This document shows positions 1 to 10,733 of a stretch of 31,211 nucleotides of DNA, one piece after another. Where the stretch lies: NCBI RefSeq assembly GCF_008831285.2, contig NW_022204983.1, positions 1 through 31,211 on the forward strand, written 5' to 3'. Position 1 is the stretch's first letter. The number at the start of each line of letters is the position of its first letter. Below the pieces are notes generated by a model. The model did not search any database. It had not been told where the DNA came from and worked only from the letters and a program-made list of their open reading frames with translations. This stretch comes from Nymphaea colorata (lineage: Eukaryota > Streptophyta > Magnoliopsida > Nymphaeales > Nymphaeaceae). The position numbers and the translations under genes are program-made.

Positions 1-1660
1 TGAATGAGAGTCAAGTCACTATATTGGTCCCTTATAGTTAATCTAATGTATTTCACTTGTTATTACATCTATAATGAATGATTTAAATGGTTGAAATCAC
101 AAGTTTATATGGATACAAATGGTTGAAGTCACTATATTTGTACACGTGTAGTTAGTCCGATGAGTTGAATTTGTTGTTACATCTATAGGAACGTTTAAAG
201 GATTGAAATCACATGTTCGTACGAATACAAGTGAGATTTAAGTGATTCATATAATCATGCATACTTAATTGAATGTGTTTAACTTGTTGTTACGTCTATA
301 ATAAATGATTTAGTAGATTGAAATCACAAGTTTGTGCGAAAATGAATGAGATTCGAGTGATTCATTTGGTGTCTTGTAGTTAACCTATTGTGTTTCACTT
401 GTTATTACATCTTTGATCAATGATTTAAATGATTAAAACTTACAAGTTTGTATGGATATAAAGGAGACCTATGCATTAGTTTGATCCCTTTAGTTAGTTC
501 AATAAGTTGAACTAGTTTTACATCTATGGTGATCGATGTAAGGAATTGAAATCACAAGTTCGTATCAATACGAGTGGATTTAAGTGATTCATTTTATCAC
601 ACATACGTAATTGGAATGTGCTTAACTTGTTGTACGTCTATATTAAATGATTAGTAGATTAAAATCATAGGTTGTATGAAAATGAATGATATTGGAGTGA
701 TTCATTGTGGTAAGTAACCTATGTTCACTTGTTATACATAAGATCACTATATTATTGAAGAAAGTGATTCATTCACTTGTTATTACATATAATTGATCAC
801 TTGTATTTAATTGAATGGCGTGACCATTTCTTACTTACGTATAGAATGACCTAGTGGCTTTGATACAGAAGTTCGTTTGATACATATATAATAATGATTT
901 AAATGATGAAATCACATGTTCATGTGGATACAAACGCGTGTAGTTAGTCCGATGAGTTGAATTTATTGTTACAACTATAGTGCACGATCTAAATGATTGA
1001 AATCACAAGTTCGTATCAATACAAGTGCGATTTAAGTGATTCAAATGATCACACATACTTAATTGAATGTGCTTAACTTGTTGTTACATCCATATTGCTA
1101 GATTAAGTGAATTCAAATCACAAGTTTGTGTGAAAATAAATGAGATTTGAGTGATTCATTTGGTGTCTTATAATTAACCTAATGTGTTTCACTCGTTATG
1201 ACATCTATGATCAACGATTTAAACGATAAAACTCACAAGTTTATATGGATGTAAAGGAGACCTATGGATTAGTTTAGTTTGATCCTTGTAGTTTGTTCAA
1301 TAAGTTGAACATGTTGTTACATCTCATTCATTTGTATCCATACGCACACTAAATCACTCGTCTCATACGAGTGAGATTTAAGTGATTCATTTGATCACGC
1401 ATACTTAATTGAATGTGCTTAACTTTGTTACGTCTATATTAAATGATTTAGTATATTGAAATCATAGGTTTGTATGGAAATGAATGAGATTTGAGTGATT
1501 CATTTGGTGTCTTGTAGGTAACCTAATATGTTTCACTTGTTATTACATATATTTGATCACATATATTTAATTGAGAGATTAAATGATTCATTTTCACTTG
1601 TTATTACATATATTGATCAATATATTTAATTGAGTGTGCGTAGCCATTTGTTACATACGT

Positions 1661-1714
1661 ATAGAATGACTTAGTGGCTTGAAATAAGAAGTTCGTTTGG
1701 AAATGAATGAGAGT
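1661..1714 (+). repeat. Block delimiter plus sister anchor (example)
   Basis: ATAGAATGACTTAGTGGCTT followed by GAAATAAGAAGTTCGTTTGG and AAATGAATGAGAGTCAGG. This segment does not fit the A, B or C consensus well and occurs only at block ends. ATAGAATGAC copies in the left part lie at 841, 1661, 3069, 3612, 4443, 5853, 6767, 7595, 8417, 9246, 10648, 11777, 12689 and 14723. Three subtypes exist: CCTAGTGGCTTTGATACC (end of block I), TTAGTGGCTTGAAATAAG (end of II) and TTAGTGGCTTGAAAAAAG (end of III). Confidence 0.85.
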
Positions 1715-2213
1715 CAGGTCATTAAGTTGGTCCCTTACAGTTATCTAGTGTATTTCACTTGTTATTACATCTATAATGAATGATTTAAATGATTGAAATC
1801 GCAAGTTCATATGGATACAAATGGGATCTATGCATTACTTTGAATGCGTGTAATTAGTCCGATGAGTTGAATTTGTTGTTACATCTATAGTGAACGATCT
1901 AAAGGATTGAAATCACGCGTTCGTACCAATACAAGTGAGATTTAAATGATTCATATGATCATGCATGCTTAATTGAATGTGTTTAACTTGTTGTTACATC
2001 TATATTAAATGATTTAGTAGATCGAAATCACAAGTTTGTATGAAAATGAATGAGATTCGAGTGATTCATTTGGTGTCTTATGGTTTACCTAATGTGTTTC
2101 ACTAGTTGTTACATTTATAATGATTCTTAATACGGATGTCCTTAACAAGTGATTCATTTGGTGTCATATAGTTAACCTAATGTGTTTCACTTGTAATTTA
2201 ATTGAATGTGCTT

Positions 2214-2394
2214 AACAAGTGAATTAGGTTAACAATAGGGCACCAAATGAATCACTCAAATCTCATTCATTTTCATGCAAGCCTGTGATTTCATCTACTA
2301 AATCATTTAACATGGATATAACAATAAGTCAAGTACATTCAATAAAGTATGCGTGATCATATGAATCACTTAAATCTGACTCGTATTGGTACGA
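2214..2394 (-). repeat. Inverted 1.6-unit piece, HOR copy 1
   Basis: Read on the minus strand, this piece is ordinary satellite: the end of a B unit, a whole C unit and the start of an A unit (minus-strand words GATTTAAGTGATTCATATGA, GATTTAGTAGATTGAAATC, GTGATTCATTTGGTG and GTTAACCTAAT). It is embedded between plus-strand C and B units. The same piece with the same ends occurs in 12 places in the window, so the inversion predates HOR amplification. Confidence 0.93.
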
Positions 2395-4099
2395 CTATAG
2401 TGCACGATCTAAAGGATTGAAATTACAAGTTCGTATCAATACAAGTGCGATTTAAGTGATTCAAATGATCACACATACTTAATTGAATGTGCTTAACTTA
2501 TTGTTACATCCATGTTGCTTGATTAAGTGAACTGAAATCACAAGTTTGTATGAAAATGAATGTGATTCGAGTGATTCATTTGGTGTCTTATAGTTAACCT
2601 AACGTGTTTCACATGTTATTACATCCATGATCAATGATTTAAATAATTAAAACTCACAAGTTTATATGGATATAAAGGAGACCTATGCATTAGTTTGATC
2701 CTTTCTAGTTTGTACGATAAGTTGAACATGTTGTTACATCTATAGTGATCGATGCACAAGTTCACATCAATACGAGTGGATTTAAGTGATTCAATTGATC
2801 ACGCATATTTAATTGAATGTACTTAACTTGTTGTTACGTTTATATTAAATGATTTAGTAAATTCAAATCATAGGTTTATATGAAAATGAATGGATTCGAG
2901 TGATTCATTTGGTGTCTTACAGGTAACTTAATGTGTTTCACTTGTTATTACATACATTTGATCACTTATGTTTAATCGAGAGATTATGTGATTCATTTTT
3001 ACTTGTTCTTACATACATTTGATAACTTATATTTAATTGAATGTGCGTAACCATTTGTTACATACGTATAGAATGACTTAGTGGCTTGAAAAAAGAAGTC
3101 CGTTTGGAAATGAATGAGAGTCAAGTCACTATATTGGTCCCTTATAGTTAATCTAATGTATTTCACTTGTTATTACATCTATAATGAATGATTTAAATGG
3201 TTGAAATCACAAGTTTATATGGATACAAATGGTTGAAGTCACTATATTTGTACACGTGTAGTTAGTCCGATGAGTTGAATTTGTTGTTACATCTATAGGG
3301 AACGTTCTAAAGGATTGAAATACATGTTCGTAATACAGTGAGATTTAAGTGATTATATAATCATGCATACTTAATTGAATGTGTTTAACTTGTTGTTACG
3401 TCTATATAAATGATTTAGTAGATTAAATCAAGTTTGTGAAATAATGATTGAGTGATTCATTTGGTGTCTTAGTAACCTATGTGTTCACTTGTTATTACAT
3501 ATTGATCACTTATATTTAATTGAGAGATTAAGTGATTCATTTTCACTTGTTATTACATATAATTGATCACTTGTATTTAATTGAATGTGCGTGACCATTT
3601 CTTACTTACGTATAGAATGACCTAGTGGCTTTGATACCAGAAGTTCGTTTGGAATACATATATAATGAATGATTTAAATGATTGAAATCACATGTTCATG
3701 TGGATACAAACGCGTGTAGTTAGTCCGATGAGTTGAATTTATTGTTACAACTATAGTGCACGATCTAAATGATTGAAATCACAAGTTCGTATCAATACAA
3801 GTGCGATTTAAGTGATTCAAATGATCACACATACTTAATTGAATGTGCTTAACTTGTTGTTACATCCATATTGCTAGATTAAGTGAATTCAAATCACAAG
3901 TTTGTGTGAAAATAAATGAGATTTGAGTGATTCATTTGGTGTCTTATAATTAACCTAATGTGTTTCACTCGTTATGACATCTATGATCAACGATTTAAAC
4001 GATAAAAACTCACAAGTTTATATGGATGTAAAGGAGACCTATGGATTAGTTTAGTTTGATCCCTTGTAGTTTGTTCAATAAGTTGAACATGTTGTTACA

Positions 4100-4152
4100 T
4101 CTCATTCATTTGTATCCATACGCACACTAAATCACTCGTCTCAATACGAGTG
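4100..4152. repeat. Short inverted piece with small hairpin in block II
   Basis: CTCATTCATTTGTATCCATA at the start is the reverse complement of the usual A-unit end (TATGGATACAAATG) and precedes a plus-strand type C unit. CACTCGT (4133-4139) and ACGAGTG (4146-4152) form a 7-bp stem with a 6-nt loop CTCAAT. Equivalent segments occur near 1320, 7255, 8074, 8903, 25628 and 28744. The segment is degraded near 13175 and absent from the 1.655-kb HOR. Confidence 0.82.
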
Positions 4153-4931
4153 AGATTTAAGTGATTCATTTGATCACGCATACTTAATTGAATGTGCTTA
4201 ACTTGTTGTTACGTCTATATTAAATGATTTAGTATATTGAAATCATAGGTTTGTATGGAAATGAATGAGATTTGAGTGATTCATTTGGTGTCTTGTAGGT
4301 AACCTAATATGTTTCACTTGTTATTACATATATTTGATCACATATATTTAATTGAGAGATTAAATGATTCATTTTCACTTGTTATTACATATATTTGATC
4401 AATATATTTAATTGAGTGTGCGTAGCCATTTGTTACATACGTATAGAATGACTTAGTGGCTTGAAATAAGAAGTTCGTTTGGAAATGAATGAGAGTCAGG
4501 TCATTAAGTTGGTCCCTTACAGTTAATCTAGTGTATTTCACTTGTTATTACATCTATAATGAATGATTTAAATGATTGAAATCGCAAGTTCATATGGATA
4601 CAAATGGGATCTATGCATTACTTTGAATGCGTGTAATTAGTCCGATGAGTTGAATTTGTTGTTACATCTATAGTGAACGATCTAAAGGATTGAAATCACG
4701 CGTTCGTACCAATACAAGTGAGATTTAAATGATTCATATGATCATGCATGCTTAATTGAATGTGTTTAACTTGTTGTTACATCTATATTAAATGATTTAG
4801 TAGATCGAAATCACAAGTTTGTATGAAAATGAATGAGATTCGAGTGATTCATTTGGTGTCTTATGGTTTACCTAATGTGTTTCACTAGTTGTTACATTTA
4901 TAATGATTCTTAATACGGATGTCCTTAACAA

Positions 4932-5038
4932 GTGATTCATTTGGTGTCATATAGTTAACCTAATGTGTTTCACTTGTAATTTAATTGAATGTGCTTAACA
5001 AGTGAATTAGGTTAACAATAGGGCACCAAATGAATCAC
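4932..5038. repeat. Long imperfect hairpin formed at the inverted piece
   Basis: The type A unit just before the inverted piece and the inverted A start form a stem. GTGATTCATTTGGTG (from 4932) pairs with CACCAAATGAATCAC (ending 5038), 15 bp without mismatch. GTTAACCTAAT pairs with ATTAGGTTAAC (11 bp), and TCACTTGT with ACAAGTGA (8 bp). A 7-nt internal mismatch and a 5-nt bulge separate them. The loop is 20 nt (4978-4997). Equivalent hairpins exist at each of the 12 inverted pieces. Whether it forms a cruciform in vivo is unknown. Confidence 0.85.
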
Positions 5039-5178
5039 TCAAATCTCATTCATTTTCATGCAAGCCTGTGATTTCAATCTACTAAATCATTTAACATGGA
5101 TATAACAATAAGTCAAGTACATTCAATAAAGTATGCGTGATCATATGAATCACTTAAATCTGACTCGTATTGGTACGA
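4997..5178 (-). repeat. Inverted piece, HOR copy 2
   Basis: This piece has the same ends and content as 2214-2394. It has one more base in the run ATTTCAATCTACTAAATC, which copy 1 has lost. Confidence 0.93.
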
Positions 5179-6253
5179 CTATAGTGCACGATCTAAAGGA
5201 TTGAAATTACAAGTTCGTATCAATACAAGTGCGATTTAAGTGATTCAAATGATCACACATACTTAATTGAATGTGCTTAACTTATTGTTACATCCATGTT
5301 GCTTGATTAAGTGAACTGAAATCACAAGTTTGTATGAAAATGAATGTGATTCGAGTGATTCATTTGGTGTCTTATAGTTAACCTAACGTGTTTCACATGT
5401 TATTACATCCATGATCAATGATTTAAATAATTAAAACTCACAAGTTTATATGGATATAAAGGAGACCTATGCATTAGTTTGATCCTTTCTAGTTTGTACG
5501 ATAAGTTGAACATGTTGTTACATCTATAGTGATCGATGCACAAGTTCACATCAATACGAGTGGGATTTAAGTGATTCAATTGATCACGCATATTTAATTG
5601 AATGTACTTAACTTGTTGTTACGTTTATATTAAATGATTTAGTAAATTCAAATCATAGGTTTATATGAAAATGAATGGATTCGAGTGATTCATTTGGTGT
5701 CTTACAGGTAACTTAATGTGTTTCACTTGTTATTACATACATTTGATCACTTATGTTTAATCGAGAGATTATGTGATTCATTTTTACTTGTTCTTACATA
5801 CATTTGATAACTTATATTTAATTGAATGTGCGTAACCATTTGTTACATACGTATAGAATGACTTAGTGGCTTGAAAAAAGAAGTCCGTTTGGAAATGAAT
5901 GAGAGTCAAGTCACTATATTGGTCCCTTATAGTTAATCTAATGTATTTCACTTGTTATTACATCTATAATGAATGATTTAAATGGTTGAAATCACAAGTT
6001 TATATGGATACAAATGGTTGAAGTCACTATATTTGTACACGTGTAGTTAGTCCGATGAGTTGAATTTGTTGTTACATCTATAGGGAACGTTCTAAAGGAT
6101 TGAAATCACATGTTCGTACGAATACAAGTGAGATTTAAGTGATTCATATAATCATGCATACTTAATTGAATGTGTTTAACTTGTTGTTACGTCTATAATA
6201 AATGATTTAGTAGATTGAAATCACAAGTTTGTGCGAAAATGAATGAGATTCGA

Positions 6254-6364
6254 GTGATTCATTTGGTGTCTTGTAGTTAACCTATTGTGTTTCACTTGTT
6301 ATTACATCTTTGATCAATGATTTAAATGATTAAAACTTACAAGTTTGTATGGATATAAAGGAGA
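6254..6364 (+). repeat. Representative type A submonomer
   Basis: This unit begins GTGATTCATTTGGTGTC, carries GTTAACCTA and then the core TTTCACTTGTTATTACATCT, and ends with the TTACAAGTTTGTATGGATA arm. Type A units across the window are marked by 'TTTGGTGTC' and 'TTAACCTAATGTGTTTCAC'. Subtypes differ after TTTGGTGTC (TTGTAGTT, TTGTAAGT, TTATAATT, TTGTAGGT, TTATGGTT, ATATAGTT, TTATAGTT, TTACAGGT). Each subtype occupies a fixed place in the HOR, so it can be used to read phase. Confidence 0.88.
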
Positions 6365-6479
6365 CCTATGCATTAGTTTGATCCCTTGTAGTTAGTTCAA
6401 TAAGTTGAACTAGTTCTTACATCTATGGTGATCGATGTAAGGAATTGAAATCACAAGTTCGTATCAATACGAGTGGGAT
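6365..6479 (+). repeat. Representative type B submonomer
   Basis: This unit begins CCTATGCATTAGTTTGATCC, then has TAGTTAGTTCAATAAGTTGAA, the core TTCTTACATCTATGGTGATC, and ends in ACAAGTTCGTATCAATACGA. Other type B units carry CGTGTAGTTAGTCCGATGAG in place of the first part. The shared core and the GAAATCACAAG tail show that it is a diverged relative of types A and C. Confidence 0.87.
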
Positions 6480-8947
6480 TTAAGTGATTCATTTTATCAC
6501 ACATACGTAATTGAATGTGCTTAACTTGTTGTTACGTCTATATTAAATGATTTAGTAGATTAAAATCATAGGTTTGTATGAAAATGAATGATATTGGAGT
6601 GATTCATTTGGTGTCTTGTAAGTAACCTAATGTGTTTCACTTGTTATTACATATATTTGATCACTTATATTTAATTGAGAGATTAAGTGATTCATTTTCA
6701 CTTGTTATTACATATAATTGATCACTTGTATTTAATTGAATGTGCGTGACCATTTCTTACTTACGTATAGAATGACCTAGTGGCTTTGATACCAGAAGTT
6801 CGTTTGGAATACATATATAATGAATGATTTAAATGATTGAAATCACATGTTCATGTGGATACAAACGCGTGTAGTTAGTCCGATGAGTTGAATTTATTGT
6901 TACAACTATAGTGCACGATCTAAAGGATTGAAATCACAAGTTCGTATCAATACAAGTGCGATTTAAGTGATTCAAATGATCACACATACTTAATTGAATG
7001 TGCTTAACTTGTTGTTACATCATATTGCTAGATTAAGTGAATTCAAATCACAAGTTTGTGTGAAAATAAATGAGATTTGAGTGATTCATTTGGTGTCTTA
7101 TAATTAACCTAATGTGTTTCACTCGTTATGACATCTATGATCAATGATTTAAACGATAAAAACTCACAAGTTTATATGGATGTAAAGGAGACCTATGGAT
7201 TAGTTTAGTTTGATCCCTTGTAGTTTGTTCAATAAGTTGAACATGTTGTTACATCTCATTCATTTGTATCCATACGCACACTAAATCACTCGTCTCAATA
7301 CGAGTGGATTTAAGTGATTCATTTGATCACACATACGTAATTGAATGTTCTTAACTTGTTGTTACGTCTATATTAAATGATTTAGTAGATTAAATCATAG
7401 GTTTGTATGAAAATGAATGATATTGGAGTGATTCATTTGGTGTCTTGTAAGTAACCTAATGTGTTTCACTTGTTATTACATATATTTGATCACTTATATT
7501 TAATTGAGAGATTAAGTGATTCATTTTTACTTGTTATTACATATAATTGATCACTTTATTTAATTGAATGTGCGTGACCATTTCTTACTTACGTATAGAA
7601 TGACTAGTGGCTTTGATATCAGAAGTTCGTTTGGAATACATGTATAATGATGATTTAAATGATTGAAATCACATGTTCATGTGGATACAAACGCGTGTAG
7701 TTTGTCCGATGAGTTGAATTTATTGTTACAACTATAGTGCACGACTAAAGGATTGAAATCACAAGTTCGTATCAATACAAGTGCGATTTAAGTGATTCAA
7801 ATGATCACACATACTTAATTGAATGTGTTTAACTTGTTGTTACATTCATATTGCTAGATTAAGTGAATTCAAATCACAAGTTTGTGTGAAAATAAATGAG
7901 ATTTGAGTGATTCATTTGGTGTCTTATAATTAACCTAATGTGTTTCACTCGTTATGACATCTATGATCATTGATTTAAACGATAAAAACTCACAAGTTTA
8001 TTGGATGTAAAGGAGACCTATGGATTAGTTAGTGATCCCTTGTAGTTGTTCAATAGTTGAACATGTTGTTACATCTATTCATTTGTATCCATACGCACAC
8101 TAAATCACTCGTCTCAATACGAGTGGGATTTAAGTGATTCATTTTATCACACATACGTAATTGAATGTGCTTAACTTGTTGTTACGTCTATATTAAATGA
8201 TTTAGTAGATTAAAATCATAGGTTTGTATGAAAATGAATGATATTGGAGTGATTCATTTGGTGTCTTGTAAGTAACCTAATGTGTTTCACTTGTTATTAC
8301 ATATATTTGATCACTTATATTTAATTGAGAGATTAAGTGATTCATTTTCACTTGTTATTACATATAATTGATCACTTGTATTTAATTGAATGTGCGTGAC
8401 CATTTCTTACTTACGTATAGAATGACCTAGTGGCTTTGATACAGAAGTTCGTTTGGAATACATATATAATGAATGATTTAAATGATTGAAATCACATGTT
8501 CATGTGGATACAAACGCGTGTAGTTAGTCCGATGAGTTGAATTTATTGTTACAACTATAGTGCACGATCTAAAGATTGAAATCACAAGTTCGTATCAATA
8601 CAAGTGCGATTTAAGTGATTCAAATGATCACACATACTTAATTGAATGTGCTTAACTTGTTGTTACATCCATATTGCTAGATTAAGTGAATTCAAATCAC
8701 AAGTTTGTGTGAAAATAAATGAGATTTGAGTGATTCATTTGGTGTCTTATAATTAACCTAATGTGTTTCACTCGTTATGACATCTATGATCAATGATTTA
8801 AACGATAAAAACTCACAAGTTTATATGGATGTAAAGGAGACCTATGGATTAGTTTAGTTTGATCCCTTGTAGTTTGTTCAATAAGTTGAACATGTTGTTA
8901 CATCTCATTCATTTGTATCCATACGCACACTAAATCACTCGTCTCAA
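6468..8947 (+). repeat. Three-copy tandem expansion of a 0.82-kb segment
   Basis: The phase TACGAGTG recurs at 6468, 7299, 8118 and 8948, giving units of 831, 819 and 830 bp. The word GTGTAGTT(A/T)GTCCGATGAG and the delimiter recur at matching spacing. At 7299 and 8118 the sequence leaves the end of block II and re-enters the type C unit of block I (TTTATCACACATACGTAATTG subtype). The first junction reads TTTGATCACACATACGTAAT, a hybrid of the two type C subtypes. This fits unequal exchange between homologous type C units. Confidence 0.88.
6480..6598 (+). repeat. Representative type C submonomer
   Basis: This unit begins TTAAGTGATTCA, then has ATCACACATACGTAATTGAA, the core TGCTTAACTTGTTGTTACGT and TTAAATGATTTAGTAGATT, and ends with ATGAAAATGAATGATATTGG. 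Most type C units carry TGATCACACATACTTAATTG or TGATCACGCATACTTAATTG. With the preceding A and B units it completes a 345-bp ABC trimer (6254 to the next type A start at 6599). Confidence 0.87.
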
Positions 8948-9798
8948 TACGAGTGAGATTTAAGTGATTCATTTGATCACGCATACTTAATTGAATGTGC
9001 TTAACTTGTTGTTACGTCTATATTAAATGATTTAGTATATTGAAATCATAGGTTTGTATGGAAATGAATGAGATTTGAGTGATTCATTTGGTGTCTTGTA
9101 GGTAACCTAATATGTTTCACTTGTTATTACATATATTTGATCACATATATTTAATTGAGAGATTAAATGATTCATTTTCACTTGTTATTACATATATTTG
9201 ATCAATATATTTAATTGAGTGTGCGTAGCCATTTGTTACATACGTATAGAATGACTTAGTGGCTTGAAATAAGAAGTTCGTTTGGAAATGAATGAGAGTC
9301 AGGTCATTAAGTTGGTCCCTTACAGTTAATCTAGTGTATTTCACTTGTTATTACATCTATAATGAATGATTTAAATGATTGAAATCGCAAGTTCATATGG
9401 ATACAAATGGGATCTATGCATTACTTTGAATGCGTGTAATTAGTCCGATGAGTTGAATTTGTTGTTACATCTATAGTGAACGATCTAAGGATTGAAATCA
9501 CGCGTTCGTACCAATACAAGTGAGATTTAAATGATTCATATGATCATGCATGCTTAATTGAATGTGTTTAACTTGTTGTTACATCTATATTAAATGATTT
9601 AGTAGATCGAAATCACAAGTTTGTATGAAAATGAATGAGATTCGAGTGATTCATTTGGTGTCTTATGGTTTACCTAATGTGTTTCACTAGTTGTTACATT
9701 TATAATGATTCTTAATACGGATGTCCTTAACAAGTGATTCATTTGGTGTCATATAGTTAACCTAATGTGTTTCACTTGTAATTTAATTGAATGTGCTT

Positions 9799-9978
9799 AA
9801 CAAGTGAATTAGGTTACAATAGGCACCAAATGAATCACTCAAATCTCATTCATTTTCATGCAAGCCTGTGATTTCAATCTACTAAATCATTTAACATGGA
9901 TATAACAATAAGTCAAGTACATTCAATAAAGTATGCGTGATCATATGAATCACTTAAATCTGACTCGTATTGGTACGA
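9799..9978 (-). repeat. Inverted piece, HOR copy 3
   Basis: Same piece, with base losses in TTAGGTTACAATAGGCACC, where other copies have TTAGGTTAACAATAGGGCAC. Confidence 0.92.
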
Positions 9979-10712
9979 CTATAGTGCACGATCTAAAGGA
10001 TTGAAATTACAAGTTCGTATCAATACAAGTGCGATTTAAGTGATTCAAATGATCACACATACTTAATTGAATGTGCTTAACTTATTGTTACATCCATGTT
10101 GCTTGATTAAGTGAACTGAAATCACAAGTTTGTATGAAAATGAATGTGATTCGAGTGATTCATTTGGTGTCTTATAGTTAACCTAACGTGTTTCACATGT
10201 TATTACATCCATGATCAATGATTTAAATAATTAAAACTCACAGTTTATATGGATATAAAGGAGACCTATGCATTAGTTTGATCCTTTCTAGTTTGTACGA
10301 TAAGTTGAACATGTTGTTACATCTATAGTGATCGATGCACAAGTTCACATCAATACGAGTGGATTTAAGTGATTCAATTGATCACGCATATTAATTGAAT
10401 TACTTAACTTGTTGTTACGTTTATATTAAATGATTTAGTAAATTCAATCATAGGTTTATATGAAAATGAATGGGATTCGAGTGATTCATTTGGTGTCTTA
10501 TAGGAACTTAATGTGTTTCACTTGTTATTACATACATTTGATCACTTATGTTTAATCGAGAGATTATGTGATTCATTTTTACTTGTTCTTACATACATTT
10601 GATAACTTATATTTAATTGAATGTGCGTAACCATTTGTTACATACGTATAGAATGACTTAGTGGCTTGAAAAAAGAAGTCCGTTTGAAATGAATGAGAGT
10701 CAAGTCACTATA

Positions 10713-10733
10713 TTTTTTTTTTTTTTTTTTTTT
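10713..10733 (+). repeat. Homopolymer run of 21 T
   Basis: An uninterrupted run of 21 T interrupts the anchor sequence after CAAGTCACTATA. No other copy of this anchor has more than two or three T here. The run coincides exactly with a phase jump in the HOR and with a patch of degraded sequence. It could be an assembly or polishing artefact at a read join, or the tail of a short inserted element; no other element sequence is visible. Confidence 0.95.

Larger units (their letters stand above)
11..3120 (+). repeat. HOR copy 1, complete 3.1-kb unit (blocks I-II-III)
   Basis: This copy runs from one 'TCAAGTCACTATATTGGTCC' anchor to the next (11 and 3121). It carries the sister anchor 'TCAGGTCATTAAGTTGGTCC' at 1714. 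Delimiters ATAGAATGAC lie at 841, 1661 and 3069, closing blocks I, II and III. It contains the 180-bp inverted piece at 2214-2394. Between about 600 and 900 many single bases are missing compared with the same phase at 6480-6790, so the true length is probably nearer 3.15 kb. Confidence 0.9.
3121..5905 (+). repeat. HOR copy 2, lacking one trimer in block I
   Basis: This copy is 2785 bp long. Delimiters at 3612, 4443 and 5853 give blocks II and III of normal size (831 and 1410 bp), but block I is only 543 bp from the delimiter at 3069, against about 914 bp elsewhere. Near 3460 the sequence passes from the first type A unit of block I straight into the next one (TTGTAAGT subtype), skipping one ABC trimer. 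Small base losses at 3305-3500 account for the rest. Apart from these, the copy is nearly identical to copy 1. Confidence 0.88.
5906..10699 (+). repeat. HOR copy 3, enlarged to 4.8 kb by extra block II copies
   Basis: Anchors lie at 5906 and 10700, with the sister anchor at 9299. Delimiters at 6767, 7595, 8417, 9246 and 10648 give a block I of about 914 bp, then three consecutive blocks of 828, 822 and 829 bp instead of one block II, then a normal block III of 1402 bp. The inverted piece is at 9799-9978. Single-base losses are frequent at 7500-8100 and 10230-10690. Confidence 0.9.

Noticed and set aside
470-485. AAGGAG words resembling bacterial ribosome binding sites (GATATAAAGGAGACCTATG)
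   Set aside because: They recur in every B-unit boundary with no open frame behind them. The array is eukaryotic satellite.
2214-2394. Possible MITE or foldback transposon at the inverted piece
   Set aside because: The inverted sequence is ordinary satellite read backwards, with no target-site duplication and no foreign internal sequence.
3085-3130. tRNA-like or other RNA gene at block delimiters
   Set aside because: I see no cloverleaf arms, no A/B box pair and no compensatory changes. The delimiter is simply a diverged satellite segment.
4338-4541. Minus-strand open frame of 67 codons, GTG start, also at 9141-9344
   Set aside because: It lies entirely in satellite at the block II/III boundary and starts at GTG, which is not usual in eukaryotic nuclear genes. 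It has no recognisable domain. The sister copies near 1550-1760, 13400, 23560 and 29150 are frameshifted, deleted or lack the start. The identical protein in two copies only reflects HOR identity.
10713-10733. Poly-A/T tail of a retroposed SINE or LINE
   Set aside because: No element sequence is visible beside the T run. Both sides are satellite, and the join coincides with a phase jump and poor-quality sequence.
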